From: Sambucus nigra
Taxonomy: Eukaryota; Streptophyta; Magnoliopsida; Dipsacales; Adoxaceae
Direction of reading: 5' to 3'
NCBI GenBank assembly: GCA_949130495.1
Contig: OX422211.1
Span: 444,610,219 to 444,674,218 of the forward strand
Length of the DNA: 64,000 bases
Both the position numbers and the translations under genes were made by a program. The first letter of the stretch is position 1, and the number at the start of each line of letters is the position of its first letter. Positions 1-9,788 of the stretch are shown here, in pieces. The notes under the pieces are model-generated. The model saw nothing but the letters and a program-made list of their open reading frames with translations, did not search any database and was not told the DNA's origin.

Positions 1-88
1 GGGCTCCACAAGACCCTTTATGGACTTCTTTAATCAAATCATTCACCTTGGAGGGATGTACACACCTCTGCAAGCCAACTATGATTCC
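1..88 (-). pseudogene. Element A integrase, N-terminal zinc-finger start (runs off the window)
   Basis: On the minus strand the last readable codons include EVHKGSCGA, which matches the first half of the HHCC zinc-binding domain at the start of Ty3 integrases (a His followed by a Gly-rich Cys segment). A stop codon separates it from the RNase H ORF at 89. The catalytic D-D-E core would lie outside the window. The assignment rests on this short motif and on the expected order after the second RNase H. Confidence 0.7.
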
Positions 89-730
89 TCATCTGTATAG
101 AATGCCATTAGTTAGTACATAACGAGCAGCTTTAAACTTCAATTTCTTGGCTGTGAGTTTGTCAATTGATAATTCTCCCTCCTCAATATATGCCCTGATG
201 GGATCCATCCAAGATGGCCCTAAATCAAGGGTAATAAAATTCATCGTCAGATCTTCTTCTATGCTCCGACCAGCTAGAACTTCAATTGGGATTGTTCTTC
301 GTAGCTCGGTACGAGTAGCCGATGCTAATCGAGCTAAAGCGTCTGCTCTCGCATTCTCCATTCTTGGTATTCTGACCAGTTGAACAGTAATAAATTCCGA
401 TACCAATTCCATTGCCTTTGCATGGTACTTAATCATCAACTCTCCTTTTGCTGTATATACACCAAGCATTTGGTTTATAATCAACTGTGAGTCACTGCAT
501 ACGATTACCTGCTCTGCCTTCATGATTTTTGCTAGACTAAGACCTACAATCATCGCTTCATATTTGGCCTCATTATTAGAAGCTTGAAATTGAAAGCGCC
601 GAGCATATTCTATATCGATCTCATCTGGACTTTTTAATACAATCCCAGCTCCACTACCCGAGGTGCATGATGAGCCATCCACATATAGGTTCCATACAGG
701 TATTTCATCCTCAAACTTCTTATTGGACAA
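89..730 (-). pseudogene. Element A second (plant/archaeal-type) RNase H
   Basis: A 213-residue ORF with the type I RNase H core: LYVDGSSC near residues 16-23 (first Asp), NNEAKYEAM around residues 52-60 (catalytic Glu), and VCSDSQLIINQM around residues 77-88 (second Asp), followed by NARADALARLAS with the late Asp. It lies between the RT-linked RNase H and integrase, which is the position of the extra aRH domain in Tat elements. The domain is nearly intact. A stop separates it from the upstream frame near 730 and another ends it before integrase, so it would only be made as part of a broken polyprotein. Confidence 0.88.
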
Positions 731-736
731 AATTCC

Positions 737-2476
737 TCAATGGAATATTTGTTGCTCCTTTATCTCCATTTCTACCACACCTCGTTGCTCGTCGACCTTC
801 TCCTCTTGCTCTCCGACCAGCTTAAGTTGATCGGGGTTTAAATTTGATGATCCTGTAACATCCACAGGTTGGTCGGTGCTCAGCTTTTGCTCCTCAGGGG
901 TATCAGGATAAGTGAACTCTGCTATAAAATCTGCTATTGCTTGCCCTTTCAGTGACGATCTAGGCTCATAAATTATATCATATTCACCGAGTTCTATTTC
1001 CCAGTACATCAATCTCCCTGATTTTTTTGGTTTATGAAGAGCTTGACACAACGGAATATCGGTATATACGACTATGGTATGAGCCTGGAAGTATAGCTTC
1101 ATTCTTCTACTTGCTTTCATCAGCGCTAGTGCCAGCTTTTCCAGCTTCGGATATCTGATCTCTGCTCCTCGGAAGGCCTTACTAGTGTAATAAATTGGTT
1201 TTTGTACTCCATCCTCTACTCTTATTAATGCCGAGCTAACTGCATTTTCTGAAACTGCCAAATAAAAGTACAATCTTTCTCCCATCACTGGCCTGGACAA
1301 CAGTGGAGGTGCTCCCAAATATTTCTTCAATTATTGAAAAGCTTTTTCGCATTCTTCATTCCATTCAAAAGTCTTTCGGAGTGTTTTGAAGAATAGAAGG
1401 CATCTATCAGTTGCTCGCGATACAAACTTGTTAAGTGCTTCTACTCGCCCTGTAAGACTTTGTACTTCCTTCTTCGTCGTTAGAGATCGCAGCCCTAACA
1501 AAGCTTTGATCTTTTTAGGGTTTTCTTCAATGCCTCGTTGATTGACAATGTACCCGAGAAACATGCCTTCTCATACTCCAAATATGCACTTGGTCGGGTT
1601 CAATTTTATTTGATATTTATCCAATTGATCAAAGGTCTGGCCTAAGTCAACTAGATGGTCAGCATCTTTCTTGCTCTTTGTCAGCATATCATCAACATAG
1701 ACTTCCATATTGTGACTGATTTATTCTGCAAACACCTTGTTCATCAGCCACTGATATGTCGTACCTGCATTTTTCAAACCAAAAGGTATAACATTATAAC
1801 AATAAGTTCCCCTAGGGGTAATGAAAGAAGTACTCTCCCTGTCTTTAGGTTTCATTTTAATTTGGTTGTAACCAGAATAAGCATCCATGAAGCTCAGCAG
1901 CTCGTGTCCCGAGGTAGCATCCACTAGTTGATCAATTCGGGGAAAGGGAAAATGATCCTTTGGACATGCTTTGTTGAGGTCGGTGAAGTCTACACACATC
2001 CTCCATTTATTGTTCTTCTTTTTTACCATCACTACATTTGCTAACCAGTCTGGATATTTAACATCTTAAATAAAGCAAGCTTTCTTGAGCTTCTCGACCT
2101 CCTCTTGTATAGCTTGATTCTTCTCGGGGCTGAACACTCTTATTCTCTGCTTCACTGGCTTGATCTCTTTATTCACATGGAGCTAGTGACATAAGAAATT
2201 TGGTTCTATTCCGGGCATATCCTCATGACTCCAATGAAAAGTTTATTTTCTGCTTTTTAGGAAAACTATTAATTCCTATTTTAATGAGGCATCTAACGAC
2301 GAACCTATCTGAGTTGTTCGTTCAGGGTACTTGTCGTCCAGAATGATGTTTTCAGTAGCTTCCACCACCTGACCTTTCACGAGTTGCATCTCATCTCTAG
2401 GATCCAATGTTTTAATTTCTGCACCCTCATCCACCTGATAGGTAGTAGTCTTTTTCCTATATTCCTCAAGTTCCTC
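737..2476 (-). pseudogene. Element A reverse transcriptase and first RNase H
   Basis: Minus-strand RT in pieces. 2476-2033 is the RT N-terminal region with several stops. 2032-1721 has the fingers/palm (CVDFTDLNKACPKD, SFMDAYSGYNQI, IPFGLKNAGTTYQ). The catalytic box VYVDDML follows a stop near 1720. 1564-1331 is the thumb with FLGYIVNQRGIEENP. 1330-737 is RT-linked RNase H (YYTSKAFRGAEIRYPKLEK, VYTDIPL). At least four in-frame stops and linker damage make it non-functional. The DLNKACPKD block is typical of Tat and related plant Ty3 elements. Confidence 0.9.
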
Positions 2477-3241
2477 CTATTCGGCAGATGAATAGTAGCA
2501 TTCCCGAGCTACCTTTTGATCACCCTTCACAACTCTTACTCCAAAATTGGTTAGAAATTTTAGGCATTGATGTACCGTATATAATACTGCTTCGAACTTC
2601 TTCAATCCTACCCTTCCCATGATGATATTGTAGGCTGATTGAACATTCTTATCCATCACGAAGAAGCGTACTCTTTCGGTTCGACAAGTAGGCCATGTAC
2701 CAATGAACATATCCAACTTGATTGTCCCAGGTGGAAAAACTTTCTCGCCGGCAAAACCGAGGAGGGGCCTATGATAAGGCTCCAACTGAGACAACTTTAA
2801 ATTTAAGCTATCGAAGCACGAGTAGAACATAATATCAGTCGAGCTACCATTATCAATCAGTACACCTGCGAGGTCATTCTTTGAGAAATCGATGACCAGT
2901 TTTTCTTTATTGACCTTCCTCAGGCGATCATCTTCATCCAAGTTTATTCGTTGAATATATGAACAGGCTTGAGCCTCATTGAGGTAAGATTTTATTTCTG
3001 CAGTAAGGTCTCCACCTCCTGCATCTCCACCTGTAATAACATTATAATCAAATGATCCAAAACGTATTGAAAATACCTCACGTTCTGGCTGCCTTGGTCT
3101 TTTGGGAAGATCGGGGTTGTCTTCTGGATCATCTTCATGGTTTCTTTTCTTATTCTCCTCTGCTCGACGAGGAGATCTAGATCTCTCTCTTTCTCGGTCG
3201 TTGTTTCTTCTTTCATTTCTACGATCAATATACTTTGCCAT
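2477..3241 (-). pseudogene. Element A aspartic protease with basic N-terminal linker
   Basis: A 254-residue ORF. Residues 1-55 are a highly charged Arg/Glu/Asp linker that closes gag. The protease follows, with the active-site segment VLIDNGSSTDIM around residues 126-137 (DNGS in place of the more usual DTGS, a variant seen in plant Ty3 elements). A flap-like region and the late IIMGRVGLKKFEAV block, usually ILGRP-like, complete the fold. In the polyprotein it would release gag and pol products. It ends at a stop at 2477 ahead of the broken RT N-terminus. Confidence 0.85.
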
Positions 3242-3274
3242 TTTTCCTCGTCTAATGAGTGCCTCGATCTCATT

Positions 3275-4778
3275 CTAAAGAGTTATATAATTTTTGGTCA
3301 TGTGGCCATGATCCTTGTGGAACTCGCAATATTTAGCCTTATTCCTATTGTCAGGGTCTGACTTCATTTTCTCTGGCCAGTTTAACTCCTCGTTGTTCTT
3401 GATTTCTTCTAAAACATGGTTAATGTCTACCTTCAAAGGAGTATAATTTTCAAATTTCTTTAATACCTCCCATGATGGCTTTGTTTTTGAGTGCTTGTCA
3501 CCACCATTGTTCTTATGCTCTTTCTTTTTAGCCTTATCACCCTCCACCTTGGTTTATTTGGTATCCATTTCTTCTTTGCAGCCATAGCCTCCTTGGCATT
3601 CATGATCTTGGCCGCTTTTGCCATCAATTCTGACATGGTTCTGGGTGGATCTTTAGCCAAAGTGTAGTATAACTTGTTGGACAACAGCCCACTCATCAAA
3701 GCAGTAATCGCTATCTTTTCCTCGTAATCAATAACTTCGAGTTTCTCGTTATTGAACCGAGTTATATAGTCCCTAGTGCTCTCACCTGCCTTTTGTCTAA
3801 CACTTAACAAGTGGGCTACTCGTTTAACAGGTTTTGCTCCAAAATAGAAGTTTCCAATGAAGAGCTCGGCCAGTTGAAAGAAAGTTGAAATCTTACCCCG
3901 AGGAAGATTATTGTACCATATTTGAGCAGATCCTATAAGAGTTCCCGAGAATGCCCTGCATCTCATCTCATCTGGCACAGCATAGATGTCGGCAGCAGCT
4001 TGGTATTGTTCTATATGAAGGATAGGGTCGGTTTTTCCATCATATTTAGGAGTCACAACAGGTGCTTTGAACTTTGATGGTGTGGGAAAATCCACAATTG
4101 CTTGGACCAAAAGGTGTCCCTTGGACAAAAGTTCTTTGTAGAGGATTCTTGACCTTAGCCATTTCCCCTAATCTATCTTCTAATCTCTGAATAGAGCCTT
4201 TCCACGCATCATTTCCCTCCTCTTCCACGCATTATTGGTTCGAGCAATTGATTGTGTTGAAGTCGCTTCCTGGGATATATCTTGTCGAGCAACTGGTTGT
4301 GATTGGGCAGAACCCTCTCTTAGATCAAATGGTCGTCGAAAGTTTCTCGACACAGCCTTAGGAGGACTTTTATTCTTCCTATGGCCCAATCGATCAAAGG
4401 AGAGACCCTACTCAATCTTTCCAGTGCACTGGTCCTTTTCATAGAGAGAGTGATGTGTTGTTCAGTATCTGTGGCTCATACTGACGAAGTTCGACCCGGT
4501 TGATAAGAAAAATCTTCAGATTTATCAGTGCGATATGAATCGCTTTGCCTAATGCGTGAAGAAAGTAAATGAGTATTTCTTTGACCACTTCGTTGTCCTG
4601 AATAGGTTGATGCTCCACCTTGGATAGTTTGCATGAGTTGTCGCATTGTTTCTTGCATAGTTGTCTGTCCTTGAGCCAAACTGGCCATGATTCCTGCCAG
4701 ATCTTGGATATTTGCAACAGCGGATGGAATTGGGGGGTTTCCAGCGTTTCGATTGCTGGATTCAGGATTGTCAGCCAT
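3275..4778 (-). pseudogene. Element A gag polyprotein (frameshifted)
   Basis: Gag is split over several frames. The start is at 4778 (MADNPESSNRNAG), about 65 bp after the LTR and primer binding site. 4389-4046 is a basic linker in shifted frames. 4128-3460 is the capsid-like retrotransposon gag domain (HIEQYQAAADIY, AQIWYNNLPRGKISTF, ESTRDYITRFNNEK). 3547-3275 carries a degenerate zinc knuckle, CEFHKDHGHMTKNY, in which the last Cys is replaced by Tyr. At least three frame changes disable the gene. Confidence 0.85.
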
Positions 4779-4822
4779 TGGTGATGAATTGTTTTTGGTG
4801 AAAAATGAAAATTACAGTCGTT

Positions 4823-4840
4823 TCCCACAGACGACGCCAA
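4823..4840 (-). promoter_or_regulatory. Element A primer binding site
   Basis: Two bases after the LTR end, the minus strand reads TTGGCGTCGTCTGTGGGAA. The TGGCGYCGTCTGTGGGAA form is common next to the 5' LTR of plant Tat elements. It primes minus-strand DNA synthesis from a tRNA 3' end. I do not assign the tRNA from sequence alone. Confidence 0.75.
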
Positions 4841-4842
4841 TC

Positions 4843-5408
4843 TGTTGATGTAAAAAATTAGATTATCTCTAATTTGTTTAATCACAGATAAAAAATAAAT
4901 AAGACAAGAGATTTTAAAGTGGTTCAGCCTTGAACGAATGGCCTACGTTCACTGTTTGTGTTATTATTGGCTGTTTAGGAATTCTCGAAGTAGGATTATT
5001 CTCAAGAAATTCCGGTCCCCCTACAATGAGGATGATACAGTGTATTTATAGCCATGAGGCTGTACACGTGAATGAGTAATACATAGCTGTTCAATAAGCG
5101 TATACATCTGTATGATAATATTCAGCATTTAATGCGCATTTAATCCTCTTAATTGTCTGAAATAAATGCTCTGATCGAGGTGCAGCTCGGACTGCCTAAG
5201 CTGCTCGGACCACCTAATATCTCGGTATCCATGAGTTGCTCGGTGCAGTAAAGTTCCTCGGTGAGCCCCTATTGCTCGATGAGTTGATTAGGGAAATTGA
5301 GTTCCTCGAAGTCAAGGTATTATTCAGAAATGTTTGTTAGTGCCATGTAGATTGACACGTGTCTCCACTTCATTGTGCCATGTCAGCAGACTAAAATTGG
5401 TATAACCA
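4843..5408 (-). repeat. LTR of element A (566 bp), apparently shared with a second copy X
   Basis: On the minus strand the LTR runs TGGTTATACC... to ...CATCAACA, giving TG/CA ends. A TATA box (CTATAAATAC, 5043-5052 minus) sits about 360 bp inside. The gag side has a primer binding site. The other side has a polypurine tract (GGGGGC, 5411-5416 minus). One LTR flanked by both signals is expected where two copies lie in tandem and share the LTR. A longer LTR ending at 5777 (TCAACA) was considered and is less well supported. Confidence 0.65.
5171..5316 (-). repeat. Iterated CTCGG motif array in LTR A
   Basis: The plus strand shows CTCGG/CTCGA seven or more times in about 145 bp (for example near 5186, 5203, 5221, 5239, 5257, 5275 and 5305), often as GCTCGGTG or CCTCGGTGAG. 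The array lies 120-260 bp upstream of the minus-strand TATA box, within U3. It looks like an upstream promoter array, but no binding factor can be named. Confidence 0.6.
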
Positions 5409-5420
5409 GAAGCCCCCAAT
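5409..5420 (-). promoter_or_regulatory. Polypurine tract next to LTR A (3' end of copy X)
   Basis: The minus strand reads ACATTGGGGGCTTC directly before the LTR start TGGTTATACC. This is the usual context for plus-strand priming at the 3' end of a Tat element, so 5409 and beyond is the 3' internal end of another copy, not host flank. Confidence 0.6.
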
Positions 5421-5833
5421 GTTTCACAGTTCGAGACTGAGGAGTGTGGAACATTCTTCTCGAAATATGGCGGGATTAAATGGTCATCCTTAATTTTAAG
5501 AGCGTGTTCTTTGCATTTATTTTTCCTTTTCGAATTCATAGAATCAGACTTTTCAAATTTTTCTAATTGCTTCGATCTCCGCGCCCTTTTTGTCCTTTTA
5601 GACGCTGGTAGCGTAAACGTCTCCCTTTGTAATCATTATTTTTACCTTTTCTCAATGTAAAGTATTTAAGCATTGCATAAAATCATATCGTCTTTTACTT
5701 TGTCAAATCTGTATCTTTGATTTTTCCATTTTCTCTCTCTCTTGTGCGTTCATCCTTTTCATCGTTCGCTGTCAACAGATCCATCCTTTTTCTGTAAGAT
5801 CTTCTTCCTTCTCTTTTATTTCCTTTATTCTCC
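5421..5833 (+). promoter_or_regulatory. Spacer with likely promoter and 5' leader of the antisense ORF in copy X
   Basis: No gene is seen. The plus strand becomes pyrimidine-rich toward 5833, with a TC tract at 5731-5742, and has a TATA-like stretch (GTATTTAAGCATTGC) near 5660. A CT-rich leader ending at the ATG at 5834 fits a plant 5' UTR. The assignment is inferred from composition and position only. Confidence 0.4.
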
Positions 5834-6490
5834 ATGGTTTACCTTGTTGAGTCTCTTGATAAGTTTCGTTCTGATTTCTCTATTCCTTCATGGGTTGTTT
5901 TGGAGGAACTTTCTGAGCCTTCAGATTATTTTCGTTTGGCTGAGGGACATTGGTTCCCCAGTCTCTTTGTTGCTGAATGTGGCTTTTCTTTTCCCCCAAA
6001 CCCTTTGTGTCTGGAATTCTGTCAATATTTTGACGTGGTTCCTGTAAAAATAGCCCCCAATACGTGGATAATAGTTAACGGAGTTCATAGATTAAATCAG
6101 ATTCATAGAACTCGTATAGGAATTCCAAAAATCATGTTTTGCTATAGATGGGCTGTCAGCGACAGTAATTTTTACTTAAAAACTAGGTTTTTAAATAGAG
6201 TTTTAGTGGTCAATCTCCCAGATGCCAATATGGATTATTTTGAGCATGGTGTTGTTATAAAAAATTGGCAACATGCTCCACTAACTGAAAATGATGTGTA
6301 TCAGGGTCCGAGATGCCCTCCCTATGGTAATGGGATAGGTTGTTTTTACTTTACTTTATTTTTGAATTTATGCTTTGTTTTTGTTTGATAAAATGTGTCA
6401 CTGATATTTTAATTTTCATTTAATTGCAGTTGACAGCAAAAGAAGGTCTCCAAAACAGACAGAAGTTAACTTAAAACATCTGAAACTTAT
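5834..6490 (+). CDS. Spliced accessory ORF antisense to Tat copy X (PF04195-like)
   Basis: Exon 1 begins MVYLVESLDKFRSDF and runs to about 6326 or 6338. It includes EGHWFPSLFVAECGF, LEFCQYFDVVPVKIAPNTW and VNGVHRLNQIHRTRIG, a pattern like the plant 'putative gypsy-type transposon' family (PF04195), which occurs in Ty3 accessory ORFs. Donor candidates are ATG|GTAATG (6327) or TAG|GTTGTT (6339). The acceptor TTTAATTGCAG ends at 6429, and exon 2 (VDSKRRSPKQTEVNLKHLK...) is cut where element B begins. It is antisense to copy X, whose 3' end adjoins it. No stop interrupts exon 1, so it is well preserved compared with the surrounding pol genes. The family match is from memory and is tentative. Confidence 0.5.
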
Positions 6491-7258
6491 CTGGGGTTTG
6501 CATCAAACTGTTGCCGACGAGCATATTAGATCAGCTTCATATTTGCTGCAGTATAAGAGTTACACCTCGTCAGATTAAAATTGGTATCAACAGTACCAAT
6601 GCCTTTGGTGATCTCTGGTTACGAGAACCAGTCTTCCAAATCCATCGAATATGTGAACGTAGGGATTGTAATGGGAAATTTGAGATCTCATGTTAAATTC
6701 CATGTAATAGAAAGTGCAACTTCTTACCACTTGTTAATAGGAAGGGTGTGTATGCATAACCAGGGTCCAGTTCCTTCGACGTATCATCAATGCGCCAATT
6801 CCAATATCAAGGAAACTGAGATCGCTATTAGAGAGACGAATAGGCCCTTTGCTATCGAGGAAGCCCACCTAGTGGACGCAGCATTCTACACAGAGTTGGA
6901 GGAGGACGTCAGAGTCGTAACTAGGCCAATGGAGGGATCATGGGTTCCCTCAATCAGGGAAAGAATGGGACCTATGAATGGTCAATATGGAGAGATAATG
7001 GGTAACAAAGGAGTAATAAAAGAGGCCCACCATGTGGTTCCTCGACCCCAGAAGGTCTCGAAGAAACAGAAAGACAAAGCGAGGCCCAGAATGGATCCAA
7101 TGGAGCGTGAGGTACAACAAAAAAGCGTGATGAGTCATTTTTCAGGGGAAAGAGTTGCCAAGGCTTCCAGGGAAAAGAAGAGGAAGGCAGTGGCAACTAC
7201 TAGCAAACAGTGTAAGAAGATGGTTAGTGAAGAGGGAAAGGTGGTATATTGGTTATAA
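6490..7258 (+). pseudogene. Element B protease, catalytic Asp lost, frameshifted
   Basis: At 6490-6590 one frame reads LSGVCIKLLPTSILDQL, matching the protease active-site region that normally reads D(S/T)GA.INLLP; the Asp position is Leu here. After a frameshift near 6590-6650 the second frame (ORF from 6581) gives FHVIESATSYHLLIGRVCMHNQGPVPS, the conserved C-terminal protease block, and VPSTYHQC. A Lys/Arg-rich linker runs to 7258. A stop lies directly upstream of the active-site segment, so the gag-protease link is lost. Confidence 0.75.
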
Positions 7259-7329
7259 CGATGTGAACGAGTAGCCGAAGAAGCTATGGCAGAGATGGAT
7301 AAGGAGGCTGACCCGATTATAAATATTTT

Positions 7330-8470
7330 TTGGTGGATCAACGAGGGAAGTGCATGGTGATAGACAACTCCAACATACAAGAGTTCATAGAGGATGTCGT
7401 TGAAGAACCAGATTATATGACAGATCAACCGAAGCCACAGGTACAAGAATTGGAGCAGTTGAATCTCGTGAAGGAAGGAGAGGACCCAAGGCCCATTATC
7501 ATCTCGAAAGATCTTAGCGAAGAGAAACTAGGGGCCTTGGTTGAGTTGATTCGGGAATTTATGGACGTCTTTGCGTGGAAGTACACAGAAATAAAACGAC
7601 TGGCTAAAGAAGTAAGCTATCACAAGTTGAACATGATGCCTCAGCCATCCCAGTCAACACAAGAAACAAGAACGTACAAGACTGAGTTGGACTTAAAAAT
7701 TAAGGAGGAGGTCCAACGTCTATTAATGGAAGGGTTCATCAAACCAATACAACACCCTCTTTGGCTATCTAGCATCATTCCAGTAGGAAAGAAAGATAAG
7801 AATCAAATCACGATCTGTGTGGACTTTAGAGACTTAAATAGGGCTTGCCCAAAAGATGAGTTCCCTCTACCTTCCATTGATAGCATGATAGATGCAACGG
7901 CTGGGCATGAGATGTACAGCTTTATAGATGGGTATGTGGGGTACAACCAAATCAAGATGGATCCCACAAATGCAGAGAAGACATCATTCAGAACTCCATT
8001 GGGCAACTTCATGTATAAAGTAATGACGTTTCGACTGAAGAATTCAGGGGAAATATACCAAAGAACGATGATAGCCATTTTCCATGATTTCTTCCATAAG
8101 TTTGTGGAGTTCTATATGGATGATTTGGTCATCAAGTCGAAGAAAGAGTAGTCCCATCTAGATTATCTCAAAAAGTTATTCATCAGGTAAAGGAAGTATA
8201 AGATGAAGATGAATTCGCTGAAATGTGTCTTCGGGGTCACTAGTAGGAAATTCTTGGGTTTTGTGATGGATTGGCAAGGGGTGCAGATGGACCAGGACAA
8301 GCAACGAGCAATCTTAGAGATGCCAAGTCTAAAACGATGAAGGAACTGAAGAGTTTCCTCGGTAAGGTTTCCTACCTTAGGAGATTTATCCCAGGGTTAG
8401 CTGAGATAACACACCCGCTGATGCAACTGTTGCGAAAGAAGACGGAGTTCAAATGGGAGGTAGATCACTA
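7330..8470 (+). pseudogene. Element B reverse transcriptase
   Basis: The ORF at 7330-8151 has the RT N-terminal linker, then EEVQRLLMEGFIKPIQHP, CVDFRDLNRACPKDEFPLP, MYSFIDGYVGYNQIKMDP and the catalytic FYMDDLVIKSKKE at the end. A TAG at 8149 stops it. The reading then resumes (SHLDYLKKLF, KFLGFVMDWQGVQMD) with another stop and a frameshift near 8330, and 8271-8471 gives the thumb segment SFLGKVSYLRRFIPGLAEI. The YMDD box and palm are intact; the polyprotein is not. Confidence 0.88.
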
Positions 8471-8945
8471 GGATGAAAAGGTTGCTCGTTTCACCACAAC
8501 CATGATTCCTCCAAAAGCAGGAATACCGTTGCAGCTGTACCTCACATCCACCATGAGGTCCGTTGGAGCTCTACTGGCTCAAGAAGTGGATGGGAAAGAA
8601 TGACCAGTCTACTATTTGAGTAGAATTATACATGGTCCAGAGGTCAGGTATATTAGTTTGGAAAGACATTATTTAGCTCTAGTCTTTATAGCACAAAAAC
8701 TTAGACATTATATGTTGTCTTTTACAATTCATATTATAACAAAATGTGGTCCCATTAAGTTTTTGTTAACAAGAACTATATTGATTGGTAGGGAAGCTCG
8801 ATGGATCCTCATCCTTTCAGAGTATGATTTGAAGTGCGTGGTCCTTCACGGAATCAAGAGCCAAGAATACGCAAACCTCTTGGCAATCTTCCCCTCTGGG
8901 ATATTTGAGCCACCTAAAGAAAGCATTCCAGGGGGTGATTTATAA
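8471..8945 (+). pseudogene. Element B RT-linked (first) RNase H
   Basis: After a TAG at 8469, the frame gives GIPLQLYLTSTMRSVGALLAQ and, after another stop near 8601, VYYLSRIIHGPEVRYISLER and LRHYMLSFTIHIITKCGP. The last segment corresponds to the late RNase H region where an Asp is normally found (TDH/TDQ-like); here it reads TKCGP, so the catalytic residue appears lost. This is the degenerate first RNase H typical of Tat elements. Confidence 0.75.
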
Positions 8946-9392
8946 GCCAACCACTTAGACGCGAGTAAGGAAGAATGGACAATGAATTTCAATGGATCTT
9001 CAGCATAAAATAAAGGAGGAGCAGTGGTTTTTCTTTTAAAAGGAGCTGAAGAAATTTATCTATCCTACAAGCTAGATTTCCCTTGCTCTAACAATAAAGC
9101 AGAGTATGAAGCGTTGGTACTAGAGTTGTTGGAGGCCCTTCGAAGGGGAATTCGTTCACTCTGCATCAAGGGTGATTCAAACTTGGTGATCCAACAAGTG
9201 AATGGGGAATATGCGCTGAAGTACCTCAGTTTGGCCCCTTATAGAACGATCATTCAAAGGCTTCTCAACCAGTTCCATCGGACAAAGATCAGGAGGCATC
9301 TCAGAATGATGAATCGCCATCCAGATGCCTATGCCACTATTGCCCATAAGATGATTATGAAGGAAGATTCAACTACGGTGGTGATCCAATGA
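8946..9392 (+). pseudogene. Element B second (aRH) RNase H
   Basis: The segment begins WTMNFNGSSA (the first catalytic position is N instead of D) and has a stop at 9007. The ORF at 9024-9392 continues with GGAVVFL upstream, then SNNKAEYEALVLELLEALRRG (catalytic Glu), CIKGDSNLVIQQVNGEY (second Asp), and RHPDAYATIAHK at the end. Having a second RNase H before integrase places element B in the Tat lineage. Confidence 0.82.
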
Positions 9393-9788
9393 AGAACAAC
9401 GCCCTCTATGGTACAGTCAATCCTGCCAATAGAAGATGATTCTGACTGGAGGGGAGTGATTAGGAAGCAATTAGAGTCTAAAGAAGGAAAGATGGAGCTG
9501 AGGGAGGTGGCCCAATATTTTACAAATTAGGTAAACTTTTACTACAAGAACGCAGGAGGATGGTTGTCAAGATGCATCGATCCAAAAGAAGCAGAACAAA
9601 GGTTAAAGAAGACACATGAAGAGCAATGTGAAACAACTGAAATCTATCTTTACAGAAGAATTCAAAGAGAGGGATACTTCTGGACTAGGATGAAACAAGA
9701 CGCAGCAGAGCTACAACGAAAGTATGATAAGTGTCAGCTTTTCTTTGAGGCAGCTGAGTGTCATTTCGTTGAAGCTCAACTAGATTAG
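9393..9788 (+). pseudogene. Element B extra zinc-binding module upstream of integrase
   Basis: The ORF at 9564-9788 reads WLSRCIDPKEAEQRLKKTH, HEEQCETTEIYLYRRIQREG, YFWTRMKQDAAELQRKYDKC. The HxxxC, GYFW...D and KCQ elements mirror the integrase N-terminal HHCC finger. A second, more typical copy follows at 9881-10095. The region between is read through one stop at 9786. Either the finger was duplicated, or this is a lineage trait; the sequence does not say which. Confidence 0.6.

Larger units (their letters stand above)
1..5408 (-). mobile_element. Element A: Ty3/Gypsy Tat-lineage retrotransposon, truncated by the window edge
   Basis: Read on the minus strand the order is LTR (4843-5408), primer binding site, gag, protease, RT, RNase H, a second RNase H, then the start of integrase at the window edge. 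Two RNase H domains, one after RT and one before integrase, are the recognised signature of the Tat (Ogre/Retand/Grande) lineage. The frame is broken many times, so this copy is not autonomous. The integrase core, 3' region and 3' LTR lie left of position 1. The 5' LTR is unusual in having a polypurine tract on its outer side. Confidence 0.9.

Noticed and set aside
4843..5777. Longer LTR A ending at TCAACA (5777), giving TGTTGA...TCAACA inverted ends
   Set aside because: The polypurine tract at 5409-5420 and the leader-like sequence before the ORF at 5834 fit an LTR end at 5408 better; kept as an alternative only.
7135..7446. Minus-strand 103-codon ORF
   Set aside because: Shadow of the basic linker and RT N-terminus of element B.
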